A program made the position numbers and the translations under genes. DNA of 64,000 bases, taken from assembly GCF_024868665.1 (NCBI RefSeq), contig NC_079892.1, positions 11,774,614 through 11,838,613 on the forward strand, in the 5' to 3' direction. Positions 26,367-38,800 of the stretch are shown piece after piece (position 1 is the first letter of the stretch; each line of letters begins with the position of its first letter). The notes beneath the pieces are model-generated. The model saw only the letters and a list, made by a program, of their open reading frames with translations. It did no database searches and was not told the DNA's origin. Source of the stretch: Triplophysa rosa. Taxonomy: Eukaryota > Chordata > Actinopteri > Cypriniformes > Nemacheilidae.

Positions 26367-26639
26367 ATCATTTGCCAGTAAACTATAATACTCACTTAAA
26401 CTATTAAAAAACCTACAGTGGATACTTTGAACCATACAAGGAAAAAAATCTATAATAGGGTAAAATGTACTTTAATATGTTAATAAACCATCTTACTAAG
26501 CCGGTTTGTGGGGGCTGAAGACCACTGGTCCTGCCGCTGACAGATCTGAAAGAGAAAAAATAAATGAAGCTAACATAAAACTTTGTGTGCTTGATTTAAG
26601 CAGCCTGAAATGCAAGATTAGCAGTATTAGATTTTAAAC

Positions 26640-27290
26640 CCTCATGCTTAACATGGTCAACTTGTCAAAAAACGAGTTGGGCATATGACGTAGTATTTCT
26701 GTGCTCGATACACTCCACCAGCGATCGTACAGGTTTCGGAAAGCTTTTTTTGAACATATAAAACTGTTTCGTAACAAATTTTCTTAGTCCCTTATTGGAC
26801 AAATCTCCCGGAAAAGCACGCCCACACGGCAGCAAGGAGAGCAGGAGAAGGAGCATGCGCAGACGTCACTTTCACTTGGGTGCAGGAGAGAGGGAGAGCA
26901 TACGTTTGCGAAGTTCAGGTGTTTGTTTGTTCACTGCATTTGGGTGATGAATGTTATATAAACGGTGGATATAAAGATGGATTTGGAGATCGTTTGAAAC
27001 TGATATATGGAGCCGTCCCAGCGCTAAAAGATGCCGGACATGAACCGCACGCGGTGAGTGAAACTGATGTCTGTGTTTTGTTGGCAATGGGTGCGCACGT
27101 GCTTTAGTTCAGCCTACCCCTCCCCCGCGCACGCGCCGTATGCTTTCAGTAATAATCATACAGCTGTATCTGTCTTTTATGAATGTGATCAAACTAAATA
27201 CTCTTCGAAGATACGACGTATGCAATACTACTCTATAGGTACTCAAGATTAATTTGAGATTGGTAGAAACCGTGTGTGTTAGGGCCGCTT
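26640..27290 (+). repeat. Interspersed repeat with coding-like appearance
   Basis: Includes a GC-richer stretch with short open frames and the word atacgacgtatgcaatacta. Part of it recurs inverted at about 51250-51500 (catacgtcgtatcttcgaag), and a decayed relative of its left part is at about 360-470 (cggaaa, aaacacaccc). Short open frames here (26880-27107, 27058-27252) belong to the repeat and resemble no known protein. Confidence 0.55.
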
Positions 27291-30200
27291 TAAGCCTGTT
27301 TACATGAACAGACTCACTGCCCCTCTGTGTTCTGCTTGTTGTTTTCATTAAAATGATTGTGCACCATGAACTTCTTGTATTAGCAGGAGCTTCTGAGTTT
27401 GACTATAACTTGACTACTGTTATGCATATAATAATTCTAGAACTAGAATGTTTAGATGATTGGTAAAAAAGTTATTTTTGATTGCGTTGCAATGACCAAG
27501 GAAAAATTATATATTTTGTATTGTTTTAAAATATGCTCTCCTTAAGTTTTGTGGTTTTAGTGTGTGTGGTTAATACAATTAAATAAAAACTATTTCATAA
27601 AGGTTTTAAAAATAATTTTCGGTATCGGTTTCGGCCGAGTGATCGAGTTTATCATGACTTAACGAAAGGTTAGCGGAGTCTTCCACACACCCTTTCTCTA
27701 TGTGCTTGGTGTGAGTCTGTGTGCGAGCTCTCGACCTCCCTACGGTGCGGTGCGTGTGTTCTGTAGTTGTAACTCTGTGTAACAGCAACAGTGTATTCTC
27801 CCATATTTCTGAATTTGTGCCGAATTGTCTCCGCTATACGTGATCTACAATAAAACTATCACTCGCATTTAAAATAAAAAAAGCTCTCATAACACAACAA
27901 CGCATTGATGAGAAGAGCAACAGCAGTAAAGGATATGCACTGCATGAGACAAACAAGTATATAGCCAAAATCACAGCTCTTCAACGTAAATGTATGGTGA
28001 TTTTGTCAGACGATGTCACGTTTATAAAACAGGATTTTAGCAGCAGTTAAAGTAACAGCTGGTTGGATTAAACATGAGATGTTATTGGGTCGTGTTAAGT
28101 CACTATTTTATACTTGTTTTATGTCTGACAACAGAACAGATAATATGTGAAAACAGCATTCAGTTGTGTTAAAATACAATATAATTTGATAGATCAGACA
28201 GTAGATGCTGTCACGGTTATTTGCAATACCAGGATGTTGTGACACCCCTGGTTTTTAGTAAGTTGCATTTGTTTAGATTTTTGTTAACTTTGTTGAAGCT
28301 GTAGAATTGACAACCGTTTGGTCACTATTTAACCAACCACTAAACCTTTATTTCGGTTTCAACCCAAAACTACAAAGTCGTGCGTGGTTCTTTCCACTCG
28401 AGTGGAAGCTTTGGTTGCTCCTCGTGTAGCTATAACCTCATAAAAATGAGGTCACCACACGATGTATGTCAGAAACCTTGTCTCGTGAGAGGCCGTGACT
28501 CGGTCTACTGCTGTGTTTTCAACATTAGTAAATGGGTCATTTGGCCAGGCCTTAAATCCAGTGCTAGGATATGGATTAAAACCCTACTGAGAGTGGAGAT
28601 TAGCTGGACCCAGCAGGCGTGAAGTCCATCCGGCCACCGGGCGCTCTGTTGGTCCAGAGACTGACATTCTCCGAGATGTCAAACAGGATCATGTCACAAA
28701 GCTGATGGATATTGAATGAGGTATAACGGGTTTGCTCAAGGCTAACATTGAAGCGGTGAGCTTTGTGACAAGTTAGCTGCTGTTGTTTGGGCTACTGAGG
28801 CTTTTTTCAAAGGGCTCTTTTATTTGAGCCCTTCGATATGAAAGCGTATCATAATTTTTGCATAGTGGATAGTTTAACTGGGGTGTTATAGTGAGACCAA
28901 GGTTAAAAAATGGTTTAAAAAATCTATAGGTAGAAGAATAAGCCATGTTTAGAAATGTCGTTCAAGAAAAATTCTTCTAATAGTCATTTTTTAGATTTTC
29001 AGCATCAGCCAGTATTGGTGAAATGTTACTTATAAAAAACATTTTGGGTCAACAAAGGACGACCGCAACCGTTGAGTTAAATGAACCCAGAATATGTCTA
29101 TATCTAACCCAACAATGGGTTAAAACAACCCATTCTTTTTAAGTCAAAACAACCCAACACAGCTTAATTTATAACGCAATGGACGGATTCGTCCTTTTTG
29201 ACCCAAAGTTTTTAGAGTGTAGCTACCACAGTTAGCGTTACTATAAAAATATACTTCAGAACTAAAATGTACATTATTGGGACAATTTTGCCTCCTCCTC
29301 CCAGTGTCTCCTAATGTCAGCCTGGTACTCTTCAACTGAGGTTCACTCAGCTGTCATTGACGCGCTGGCTACATCAACGCCTCTCGGGATGTGGTCTCTT
29401 TGCTTTCTTTGTTAGGGAGCGATTAAAGATGGCAGCTGCCAGGATAAAGGATGTTTTCTTGTGAAGTCTCTTATGGGAGTGTTTTGAAGCTGCCTTGGAG
29501 AGACAGGGTTTAAATCAGAGTTGCTGGGGTCACGGGAGGACACTCGGGAGACTCCGTCCAATTGTGGCTTGGCATCGCTTGTACGAGTTGATTTGAATTT
29601 CTACCATTCATTTACTCGGCACTGTTTAAAGATTACTGGATTGGATCATAGTACAGGCATGTGGGGTCAAAAACCCTCAACATTACCATGGCTGCCAGTT
29701 ATGATTGAAAACATCAAAACAATGGTCGTATGCTTTTTGCATGAAACGGGAGTACATACAACAAGCCTTTGCATTGTTGGCTTTTAAAAATACGCATTGA
29801 GGAGTACAAGAAAGTAATAGGTTTTCTGTCAAAGTTCAGACCAAATTCTTTTTTCAAGGCACTTTGATTACTAATAAAACTACTGGATCTTTCAAACAGC
29901 AACTTTAAATAATGGGCTGTGCATATCAAAATGGAGTTTGGCATTCTGTTAGATTTGGCTGTGCCCGTTATGGTGGAGATTGTCATTGAATGAGCTCTTG
30001 AAACCATGAAATGCTTTACGTTTCATCAGCCAGGCCTTCATGCCACACAAAGACCTTCAAAAAGACATTTTGTGATTAACATTAAACATTACTGAATGTG
30101 ATGAATACTACTGGATTAATGAATACTTTATTAATATGTCAAATAAAGAATTAGTTCACCCCCCAAGAAATAATATATAAATTACAAAGATAATTTGTTG

Positions 30201-30384
30201 AACCATGTACCATAAAAATAGTTAAAACTTACCTCAAAGAGCTCTTGACATTTACTCATGTTTATGTCAATTTCTTGGATACATCCTGTCTACGTTTCTA
30301 TATAGTAATGAATAATTATTAATAATAAAAGTAGCTATTATTATTATAAATGCTACATATACTGTATATTTTAAACGTGTGCAA
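27291..30384. other. Presumed intron 1; one MITE, otherwise nothing recognised
   Basis: Holds the 29030 MITE. The GC-richer patch at about 28380-28700 has a + strand frame with no recognisable protein. It could be conserved non-coding DNA, which only comparison with another fish would show. Confidence 0.5.
29030..29222. mobile_element. MITE (aacccagcattttt family)
   Basis: Internal gggtca/tgaccc and aacccaac words are arranged as inverted arms (ttttgggtcaacaaaggacg and cgtcctttttgacccaaag), ending tttttagagtgtag. Related to the copy at 55258-55458. Confidence 0.7.
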
Positions 30385-30712
30385 TAGGGATGAGACTATA
30401 TCAAAATCTCACTGTACGGTATTAAGTCCACATGCAATATTTTTTGCGGTATTTAAATGACAAATGATGACTTTGATAACGTGCCATTTCTTTATCCTCT
30501 AATCATAACTGTCTCTTAGAGGTATGAGTTATAGCATGAGATGGGTCAAATGACTTAAAATTTTAATAAAATAAAATAATTGCACCAGATGGACCTTGCC
30601 AAAGGTAACATCTATTATTTTTTGTAACATTCTCTATGTTATGCCGCGAAGACCTATCGTTTCATACAGTCTATTGCGATAACACAATATCGATAATATT
30701 GTTACATCCCTA
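30385..30712. mobile_element. hAT MITE (tagggatg ends)
   Basis: Ends tagggatgagactat and gttacatcccta. The 8-bp flanks gtgtgcaa (30377-30384) and gtatgcaa (30713-30720) differ at one base. The inside is AT-rich with aatatcgataatatt. Confidence 0.82.
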
Positions 30713-30849
30713 GTATGCAATTTTATTTCAAATATTCAATAATATTCTAATATTTTATTTTTTATTATTCTTTATATTCACTTTCTTCATGAATTGACTA
30801 ACAGTATTCACTTTATATTATTTTTAAAATGAATCTTTCATCATCGTTC

Positions 30850-31400
30850 CACAAAAGAAGTTCATACATGTTGGAAACAACATTAGGGTAATGAGAACAC
30901 AATTTCAAGTATGTCGCTTTAAGAAGAACCCTGTTTGTGAATTCTCTTTCCTCTGAGACTTTTTGTACATTTAGTTCCCAGGTGTTATATTTGTTTAGTC
31001 GGTGCTGGATGTTTTTCACCTCTTTGCTGTTTGTAGTAATATGAACAGAGCAGACTGAGCAGCAGCCAATCAAATCCATTCTGAGAGCTGTGCCTCTGAG
31101 CCGTGATTGGTTCATCTGGCTGCCCGGCCACACAGAGGGTGGGATTACTCACTTCTGCAGAGCTCTAGTGAGAGAGAGTTTGTTACACTGCACCTTAAAG
31201 ACATCAGTTCCCACACCCCCATCAGACCCTCACTGCAGCAGAAAGACTATTTTTAGCTCAGTTTCATGAGAGGAATGACGCTGGAAATCTGATTCAGATG
31301 CTCTCCACCTCAAACCTCTTGTTGTTCAGGTTTCTAGATTTGAGTTACTGTCATTGTGTGTAACCTCAAACCTTTAATTGTATAACTTTAAATAACTAGA
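30850..31400. other. GC-richer patch in presumed intron 1
   Basis: Includes a CCAAT-type inverse (tgattggttc, near 31105) and a pyrimidine-rich stretch with cccacaccccca. It may be an enhancer or another alternative first exon, but no good donor follows, so no gene is called. Confidence 0.3.
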
Positions 31401-31414
31401 CAATTTAATTTTTT

Positions 31415-31842
31415 AAAGGGAAGTTCATCCAAAAATGAAAAATCTGTCATCATTTACTCAACCTCAGGTTGTTTCAAACCTGTATACATTTCTTTGTTCC
31501 AATGAACACAGAAATATATATTTGGAAGAATGTTAGCATTTTTCAGTTCTGGGACATCATCCACTACCATAGTAGGAAAAAAAATATTGTATTTTTTTGT
31601 TTTGATGAACACATAATGAGATATTTTGAAGAATTTAGAAAAACAGAGTTCTTGGGCACCTTTGACTACCATTTAACTCTTCCTACTATTGTAGTCAATG
31701 ATGTCCCGGAACTGAAAATGAACATTCTTCCAAATATCTTTCTTTGTGTTCATCGGAACAAAGTAATTTATACAGGTATGAAATTACATGAGCGTGAGTA
31801 AATGATGACAGAATTTTCAGTTTTGGAGGAACTATCCCTTTA
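31415..31842. repeat. Cyprinid 'aaagggatagttcaccc' repeat, long copy
   Basis: Starts aaagggaagttcatccaaaa and ends ggaggaactatcccttta, with inverted arms (ctgtcatcatttactca and tgagtaaatgatgacag) that make it a foldback. The middle holds a second nested pair of arms (catcattgactac-like words). Open frames on both strands are by-products of the palindrome. Confidence 0.85.
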
Positions 31843-32243
31843 AGGGAATACTTAAAGGGCAAGTATGTCAATTTTCAATGTTAAAATACTTTCTCCTATT
31901 CTAGGTAAATATGCAGGGTCAGCTGAAAGTAAGCCTTTCATAGATCATTTTATGCAACAAAGTGTCATTTTTTCCATTACTCTTCAAATTGCTCAAATAC
32001 GGCAAATTAAAACACATACATTTCACTAAAAAAAGATTTTACGCTGAGGTGGTTTTCAGGGAATTTCTAAAAAAATGTTCTCCTACATATTCTTTGATTA
32101 CAAATAATGGACCAATAATGGTTTCAGCAGCAACAACATAAACAAATGTTATGTGGCCCAGACTTAACTTCAGGTAGACCTCCTCAAAAACTAATACAAT
32201 TAGTATGTAATAAAATATTAATATTAATATAGATTAAATCTAA

Positions 32244-32330
32244 AATTAATTGTTATATAATAACCAAACACAGAAAGGTAACTTCAGGCCAGTTTCCGAT
32301 GAAACTGTCTATAGTTGCTATGTGGCATCA
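32244..32330. repeat. Half copy of the 42337 foldback element
   Basis: ttgttatataataaccaaac, then cagaaaggtaacttcag and gatgaaactgtctatag, parallel one arm of the large palindrome at 42337-42530. The other arm is absent or decayed. Confidence 0.5.
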
Positions 32331-32717
32331 TCAAAATATGTATGAGCATCGCAACCAATACAGCAACATGACTGATGACCATAGGCCTAGTTTTGTGTCT
32401 GACCAACTAATGGTAAACGGGAGGAGTGTCCAGGAAAACAATTCACTAATTACACAGAAATTACGTACTTCACCTTTAAATATTTTTGAAGCCTTATTGC
32501 TTTATTGACTCCCATGCTGCTTTCCCATTTCATCATTCATGCATCAATCTTTGTTGCATAAGCACTCTGGAAACCGTTTTCATCAAAGTTGGCACGGACT
32601 CATTCACTCACACACACATTTTCCATTGCCGATTATATGTTAGCACACAACACTGCAGTGTCAACGTCTTTCAGTGCATTATGCTGCCACAAGCCAAATT
32701 TATATTTTTTCTTGCAG

Positions 32718-32874
32718 GTTGACAGACTGGCTGGCACAATGAAGGAGGAGAACTTGTTCCGCAGACGGTTCTCGCTCTGTCCCACAGCCACGTCCCCTCC
32801 TAAGATCGACCCGCGCGCGCTGAGCCGCAATCTGTCCTACGGCGGAGACAATGAGCTGTACCCGCTGAGCCCAG
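32718..32874 (+). CDS. osbpl5: osbpl5 coding exon 1 (start codon at 32739)
   Basis: The exon follows a pyrimidine-rich acceptor ending ttcttgcag. It holds 21 nt of 5' untranslated sequence, then ATG at 32739 in the context cacaATGa, and ends at the donor gtatcc. It encodes residues 1-45 plus one base of Gly46. The arginine-rich start followed by FSLCP, and the NELYPLSP at its end, are ORP5 hallmarks. An acceptor directly before the start codon shows that at least one upstream non-coding exon exists. Confidence 0.95.
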
Positions 32875-35800
32875 GTATCCATTCTATTCTGAGATCTGCC
32901 AAACCAAACCACTGCATCCTTAAAGCAGACTCGCATCAAAATCACATTGATTCTGGCTGTTTGCCAGAGTGTTGCTATGCAGTCGCTAGGGTGTCCTGGG
33001 TGCTTGCTAGAGTGGTATAAACCTCTCAGAGCACCTTAGCAACCACATAGCAATGCTCTGGAAACCTCCCAAAACAACAGAATATAACGAAAACAAACTC
33101 ATTTAGACTATCGTACGCTGCTTAATTGTTCTTTATTTGGTCATTAAAGCTGCAGTCAGTAACTTTTGAATCGATTTCAAAATAAAAGTTTTTTTTGTAT
33201 GTGTGTGTGTGATGCGTATAGTTATATGTGTATATATATATAAATGCACACACATATAGACCACTTTGCAAACACTGGTCCTTGTTCAAACATTTGTGTA
33301 GGGATCAAGAAGTTCTTCTCGACCAGCGGTAAACCAGCATTGTTTACGTCATCCGAAGTGGTCTATATATAACAAGTATTTACATAAATGTATACAAATG
33401 TATATTTAAACATAATTTATATTGTTTATTATAAACATAAATATGTTACACATATTCTTAAATATATGCATGCATGTTATATACGTGACAAAGTGTTTTT
33501 TTTATCAAATAATCATGATTAATCAATTTGACAGCCCTATTTGAACTAGCAGATTAGTTTATGTACAAAATTTCATGCGAAATTGCAAGTTAAATTATTA
33601 GTACTTATTATAAATGTAATCTTGTAATTTAGGGTAAGATAAAGAGACTTTCATTTTTTATGTACTTGCTTAATGCCTAATAACTGTTTTTATTAACCAG
33701 AAATGTATTATTGCAGCTTTAAGGAACCTTTAAGGAAGGCTTAATACTAGTCCCAGACTATAATGAATGTTTGAGCTGTCTTAAATGAAAATAACTTGCC
33801 CTAACATATCTTAAAGGGGTGATATGGTATGTTCTGTCTTAAGCTAAACCTTGTATGTGAAAATCTTTTTATGTTGTCCTTTACTGACCCTTCATATATC
33901 TGCACACACAGCTGAGTTTATATATTCCGCAATCAGCAAATGTTTTAATGTTGCATTAAATCTATGGATTTTGTCGTTGGTGGTTCAGGTGGTTATTTCC
34001 CTTGATACTGCTTTCCCTAACTTATTTCCCTTGATATTAATTAGTTGTTTGTTTGCTGATGCGGGTGTGTGCGCGCGTGCTTGCTCGTGTGTGTGTTCTG
34101 CAGGTAATGAAACGGAGAGAAACGGTTTAGCCCTAACGAAGGATGAGGTCAGCCCGGCCCGCTCGCCCGGCAGCCTGGTGCGTTGATCTTCTTGTTGACT
34201 ACCTGCATGGAATATGATGCAATAATATTGTAGATGACCGTCAAACCACATTTTCATGACACAGGTTATTTCAGCCTGGTTAACCTTTCACTCTGTTTGT
34301 TGAACATTTTTATAAACAGGTTTGTTAAAGCTTCTCAATCAAAGATTAAAGGATGCTATGCGAATACAGAGGAAGTCACATGACCTCCAATTAATGCTCA
34401 GCCAATCACAGGCTCTCTTATCTATTTTGCTGCCTGGGGCAAAACACGCAAAAAATGTAATCAGCTCTCACGTTTCAATTCCATATACAGGGTTCCTACG
34501 CGTTTTGGAAATGTATGGATTTTTATTTGATTTTTTTCCAGGTATGAAAAAAAGAAAACTGAGTATGGAGAAAATAGGGCTGGGCGAAAATATGGCAAAA
34601 AAGTAAACTCGATAGTTTTTTTCTATATTGAACGATAACGATATTTATTTCGATATATATTTAATAAAAAAAACTGTATTTAAAATAATCTATTTTAAAT
34701 ACAGTTTATTAACAAAAATTAACCTTTAACCAGTTAAAATTCAATTAAATTAATGCACTGTTGCAACACCGAGGATATTAGGCCATAAACAACATGTACC
34801 AGTTCATTCAGTCTCATTTTGACTCAATTGACTCTTTAAGTAAAGGGAGTGTTCATTCAGTACATTCAACCAATGAAAGGGCTCCGTTACTGTGTACATT
34901 CGAACGCTATTGGCTCAGCACCTGCGCACATACATAACGCTGCAATAATGTCTTGCTCGAGTACGGTGGGATTCATTCAATGCATTCAGTGAACCTTAGT
35001 CTTTCAAATAGACATCTCACATAAACTGTACATTTCTTTAATCATGCAAGCATCTTACATACAAGGTTCAATATTTTAATGTGCACACAAACTCACTTCA
35101 TTACATCTCTGATCTGTACAGGGCAGCGCTGGTTTGTTTCATAAGCACCAGCTCATGTTAGCAGATATGTTAACGATGGATATAAAAACGTTTGTGCTTG
35201 AGTTTCGAAGTAACTCGCTTGCAATTGCGCCTCAAGTTTGTTTTGTTTAACCGGCGATTGCGAAAAAAATAAGACACTTGATAAACCGCGTGATGACAAC
35301 TCGAGGTTAGTTTCACCTTTGTTTCCGCTTCCAGTCATGTTTTCCTCCTCATGTCGAGTTTTCTTTGGCAAGTGCAGTATGAAATGGACTTTGTACTTTG
35401 AAGCGCATTATAAAAGCTGCACGCTGACTGACTGTTGCGTTTATTTCTGCGTTCTGTTAGACTGTAAAATTAATCCATATCGAGTCAAAATGCCAATAGC
35501 TTATCATCGTTTTTTAAATACATTCTATCGCGATTCGATATGATATCGTTTATCGGCACAGCCCTAGGAGAAAATTATGAGTTTCCAGACTATTGCCCTA
35601 TTCGGTTTTCTAAAATATAAAATTAAGAATTTCTGATAATAAATGTATTTTTATGAAGTTTGGAGCTTGTTTCAAGCGCTGCAAAAAAATTGGCGGTAAT
35701 ATTTGTATCAAATATCAGTCAGATATAAAATATCAAGACAGACATGGTTTTAGCTATTGTTATCTAATTTGCACTGCAATTGTTCTAAAATGCACACACG

Positions 35801-38800
35801 TAGCTCAAGAAAATCTTTTTTGTTTGGGACAAACTCCGTTTTTGGACCTCGGTAAATCTAAAATCCTGCGTACGGCCTGGATTGAACGTCGTCAAATTTT
35901 GGAAGAAGCCAAGTTAATGGACTTTAGTTCTCTTTTCATGTTCATTAATGATTTATATTCACCAATCCTTCTGTTGCGGTGGGTTAAAGGTTTACGGTTA
36001 TTTCATTTGACAAATTATTAACATTGCACTAAATTACAATAAAATGTTGTGCATCGAACATGTCTTGGTTTGGTGTTAATTAATTTGTATGAGGTATAGC
36101 AATAACAGTCCACTGATTATTTGGCAAAATAATATAATAATATACATGTGAACAGTTCGATTTGGTCTGAAAAATCTTCAGGGAAGTCTGTATGTTTGAA
36201 ATGGAAACGTGTAGGAACCCTACATATAAAACGCAGTTGTCCGTGTCGTGTTTTTAATGAGCAAATAAAGGTAAAAGCATGCCATCCACTCACCCGTGAT
36301 ACATAAAAGTTTAAAATGGAAAGATCTAATGAAGCGTTTATGACCGGCTGATATAGAGATTTCTATTTGGCATTTCTTAGTAGTTATTCCAGACTCCCTC
36401 TCATCTTTCTCTGGTTTGGAGGCTAATTTAAGTCTAAGAGAAGAGCTGACCTTCAGCTGACACCCACAGCTGACCAAACAGACCTGCTATATTTAACCTG
36501 ATGCTTTTTACAGTTGGTTCGAAAGAGCCGTAGCTGGAAGTAGCTTTATTTGGAGAATAATAAGACTATCATGCATGGATTTAAAGTCATCTTGACATGC
36601 CGCTTACAACAGATTTCACTTCCGTATTGTCACAAATTTTCCAACCAGGATATTCAATGAAAATGAGAATTGATTTTATCCATCGGGATCTGAGTGGATA
36701 CCGAAACCTGCTTTGCGCAGGGTCAGGGTTGGAAACGAAAGGGCTTGGTGAAAATTTGTTTCAAGGAGAAGCAAGCGGTTATCTTTGGATGTAATGATGA
36801 GACCAGGAATGAATATTGAAAATAAATTCTGTATTGATTTATATAAACAGAAAGATGGTTATATCTTGGTTTATTAGGGGTGTTATCATATACTGTGGCA
36901 TGAAAGATTTAGGATTCGTTTCATGCAGCTATTACAATTGTTTTTTTTTAGCTGTCTAATCCTATTGGCTGAGCTTCTATCACGTGACATGCATCAGCAT
37001 CTATGATGCCTTAATGTCATGTCATTTTTTTGTGCTTTTACTGTTCTCTCTTAAGGTTTAGTCTTCGTGATACCTTACTTTCGTAATTTAATGTTTTCTT
37101 TTTCAGTTTTTATTTTATTTACAATAAACCTTGAAAGTTGTTGATTCTTCAAGTAAAATAAATAATAATAATGTACAAAAACATATATTTTTAAATAAAT
37201 CTGTTAATTAAATTTGTGGTTTTTCTTTTTTTTTTCGAAGTATTTTAATAGTGTTGTAATCGTGAACCCAGTGATGTGTTTTGTGTCAAATCATAAGTGT
37301 ATAATTACACCCCTATGGTTTATACAAGCAAATCAAATAAATCTGTTTCTCTTTTTCTTTCAGTCGGATTCTAAACTGTTTATTGGTTTAGAGAAAGAGT
37401 CTTCCTCGCCCACAGAGAAGCTGGCAAGAAAAGAATCGCTAAAGGTGCGATTTGCTTCCCACTAGAGGCGAGGTCCTGACCCAGTTTCTTAAAACAGCTT
37501 ATTTCTGGGTAACCCTGTCAGCCAACAAATGGACAGCAGAAAACCTTCTTAGTCATCAGAGAAAATCCTCTAAAATATGCTTTGTTGTATTGTATCCCTT
37601 TAAATTGTATATAGTGCCCCCTAGTGTTTAACAAAGATAATGTTATTTCGACATATGTCTCACGTGTGCTCATTTACTCCCCCTACCTGTGAATAATCCA
37701 TAAAACCTCTATCTAAAATCTAGGTTCAGAAAATGAATTATCGTCAGGAAAAGAAGAGGGTTGCCAAAGATATATTCAGTGCTCTTAAGGATCCGAGTGT
37801 GGTGATCATGTCCTACTGGTTAAAGGTAAACGAACACGATTGTTCAAAACGAATAAATGACCACTAGCTCAACCATCTCTAACACGGGCGTTTGGTAATC
37901 TGTCTCAGATCCGCGGGACGTTAAAGAGCTGGACGAAATTGTGGTGCATCCTGAAGCCCGGCATTCTGCTCATATATAAAACTCCAGGTTCAGAGCACTG
38001 GGTGGGAACCATCCTACTAAACGCCTGCAAACTCATCGAAAGGCCTTCAAAGAAAGACGGCTTCTGCTTTAAACTCTACCACCCGCTGGAGAAGTCTATC
38101 TGGGCCATGAAGGTTAGTACGTGAACCATGGGATATTCAGCTGGTCAACAAGTTCTCGGTTTAAATAAAGTGATTCATAACTGTTTTGTAATGTTTTGTC
38201 AGGGTCCTAAAGGGGAAACGGTGGGCTCCATCACACAACCCTTACCTAGCAGTTACCTGATCTTCAGGGCAGCGTCTGAATCTGATGGTGAGCACGTTTT
38301 TCTTCTATCCAAATAATGCTTAAAGCAAGTCCGTGTTTAGTTTTGTAAGTCAGGTGAACATGAAATGCAAAACTCAAGTTTGCTTTCAGTTTCTTAAGCA
38401 TATGGCATGTACGTTGCCCATAACAGGCAAAATGGAGGAGCGCTTGCACGTGCCCTGCCATGTTTTGGTGGCCCTGTATCTCGCGCATGGAACAATACTT
38501 TGGTTGACAGTGCACATAGATCAGTGGTTCTCAAACTGGGGGCCGTGGCCTCCTGGGGGGCCCCAAGATGGTTCCAGGGGGGGCCACAGATTTAGTGGTA
38601 TTTTAGAAATATAGATATTTATCATCAAATCAAACATCAGAAAAACAACGCCACCAACCAAAAGAATTGATGTTTTAGCATAGTTTAACTGAATATTTTC
38701 TTGGTTTAATTAAAATTTTAAGTTTAAGATTATAAGTCTTTATTTGGGGGGCCGCAAAGCAATGCACTCTACACAAAGGGGGCCTTACAACAAAAAAGTT

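Noticed and set aside
31454..31801. Overlapping frames on both strands with similar proteins
   Set aside because: They arise from the palindromic cyprinid repeat; similar words on both strands are due to the inverted arms.
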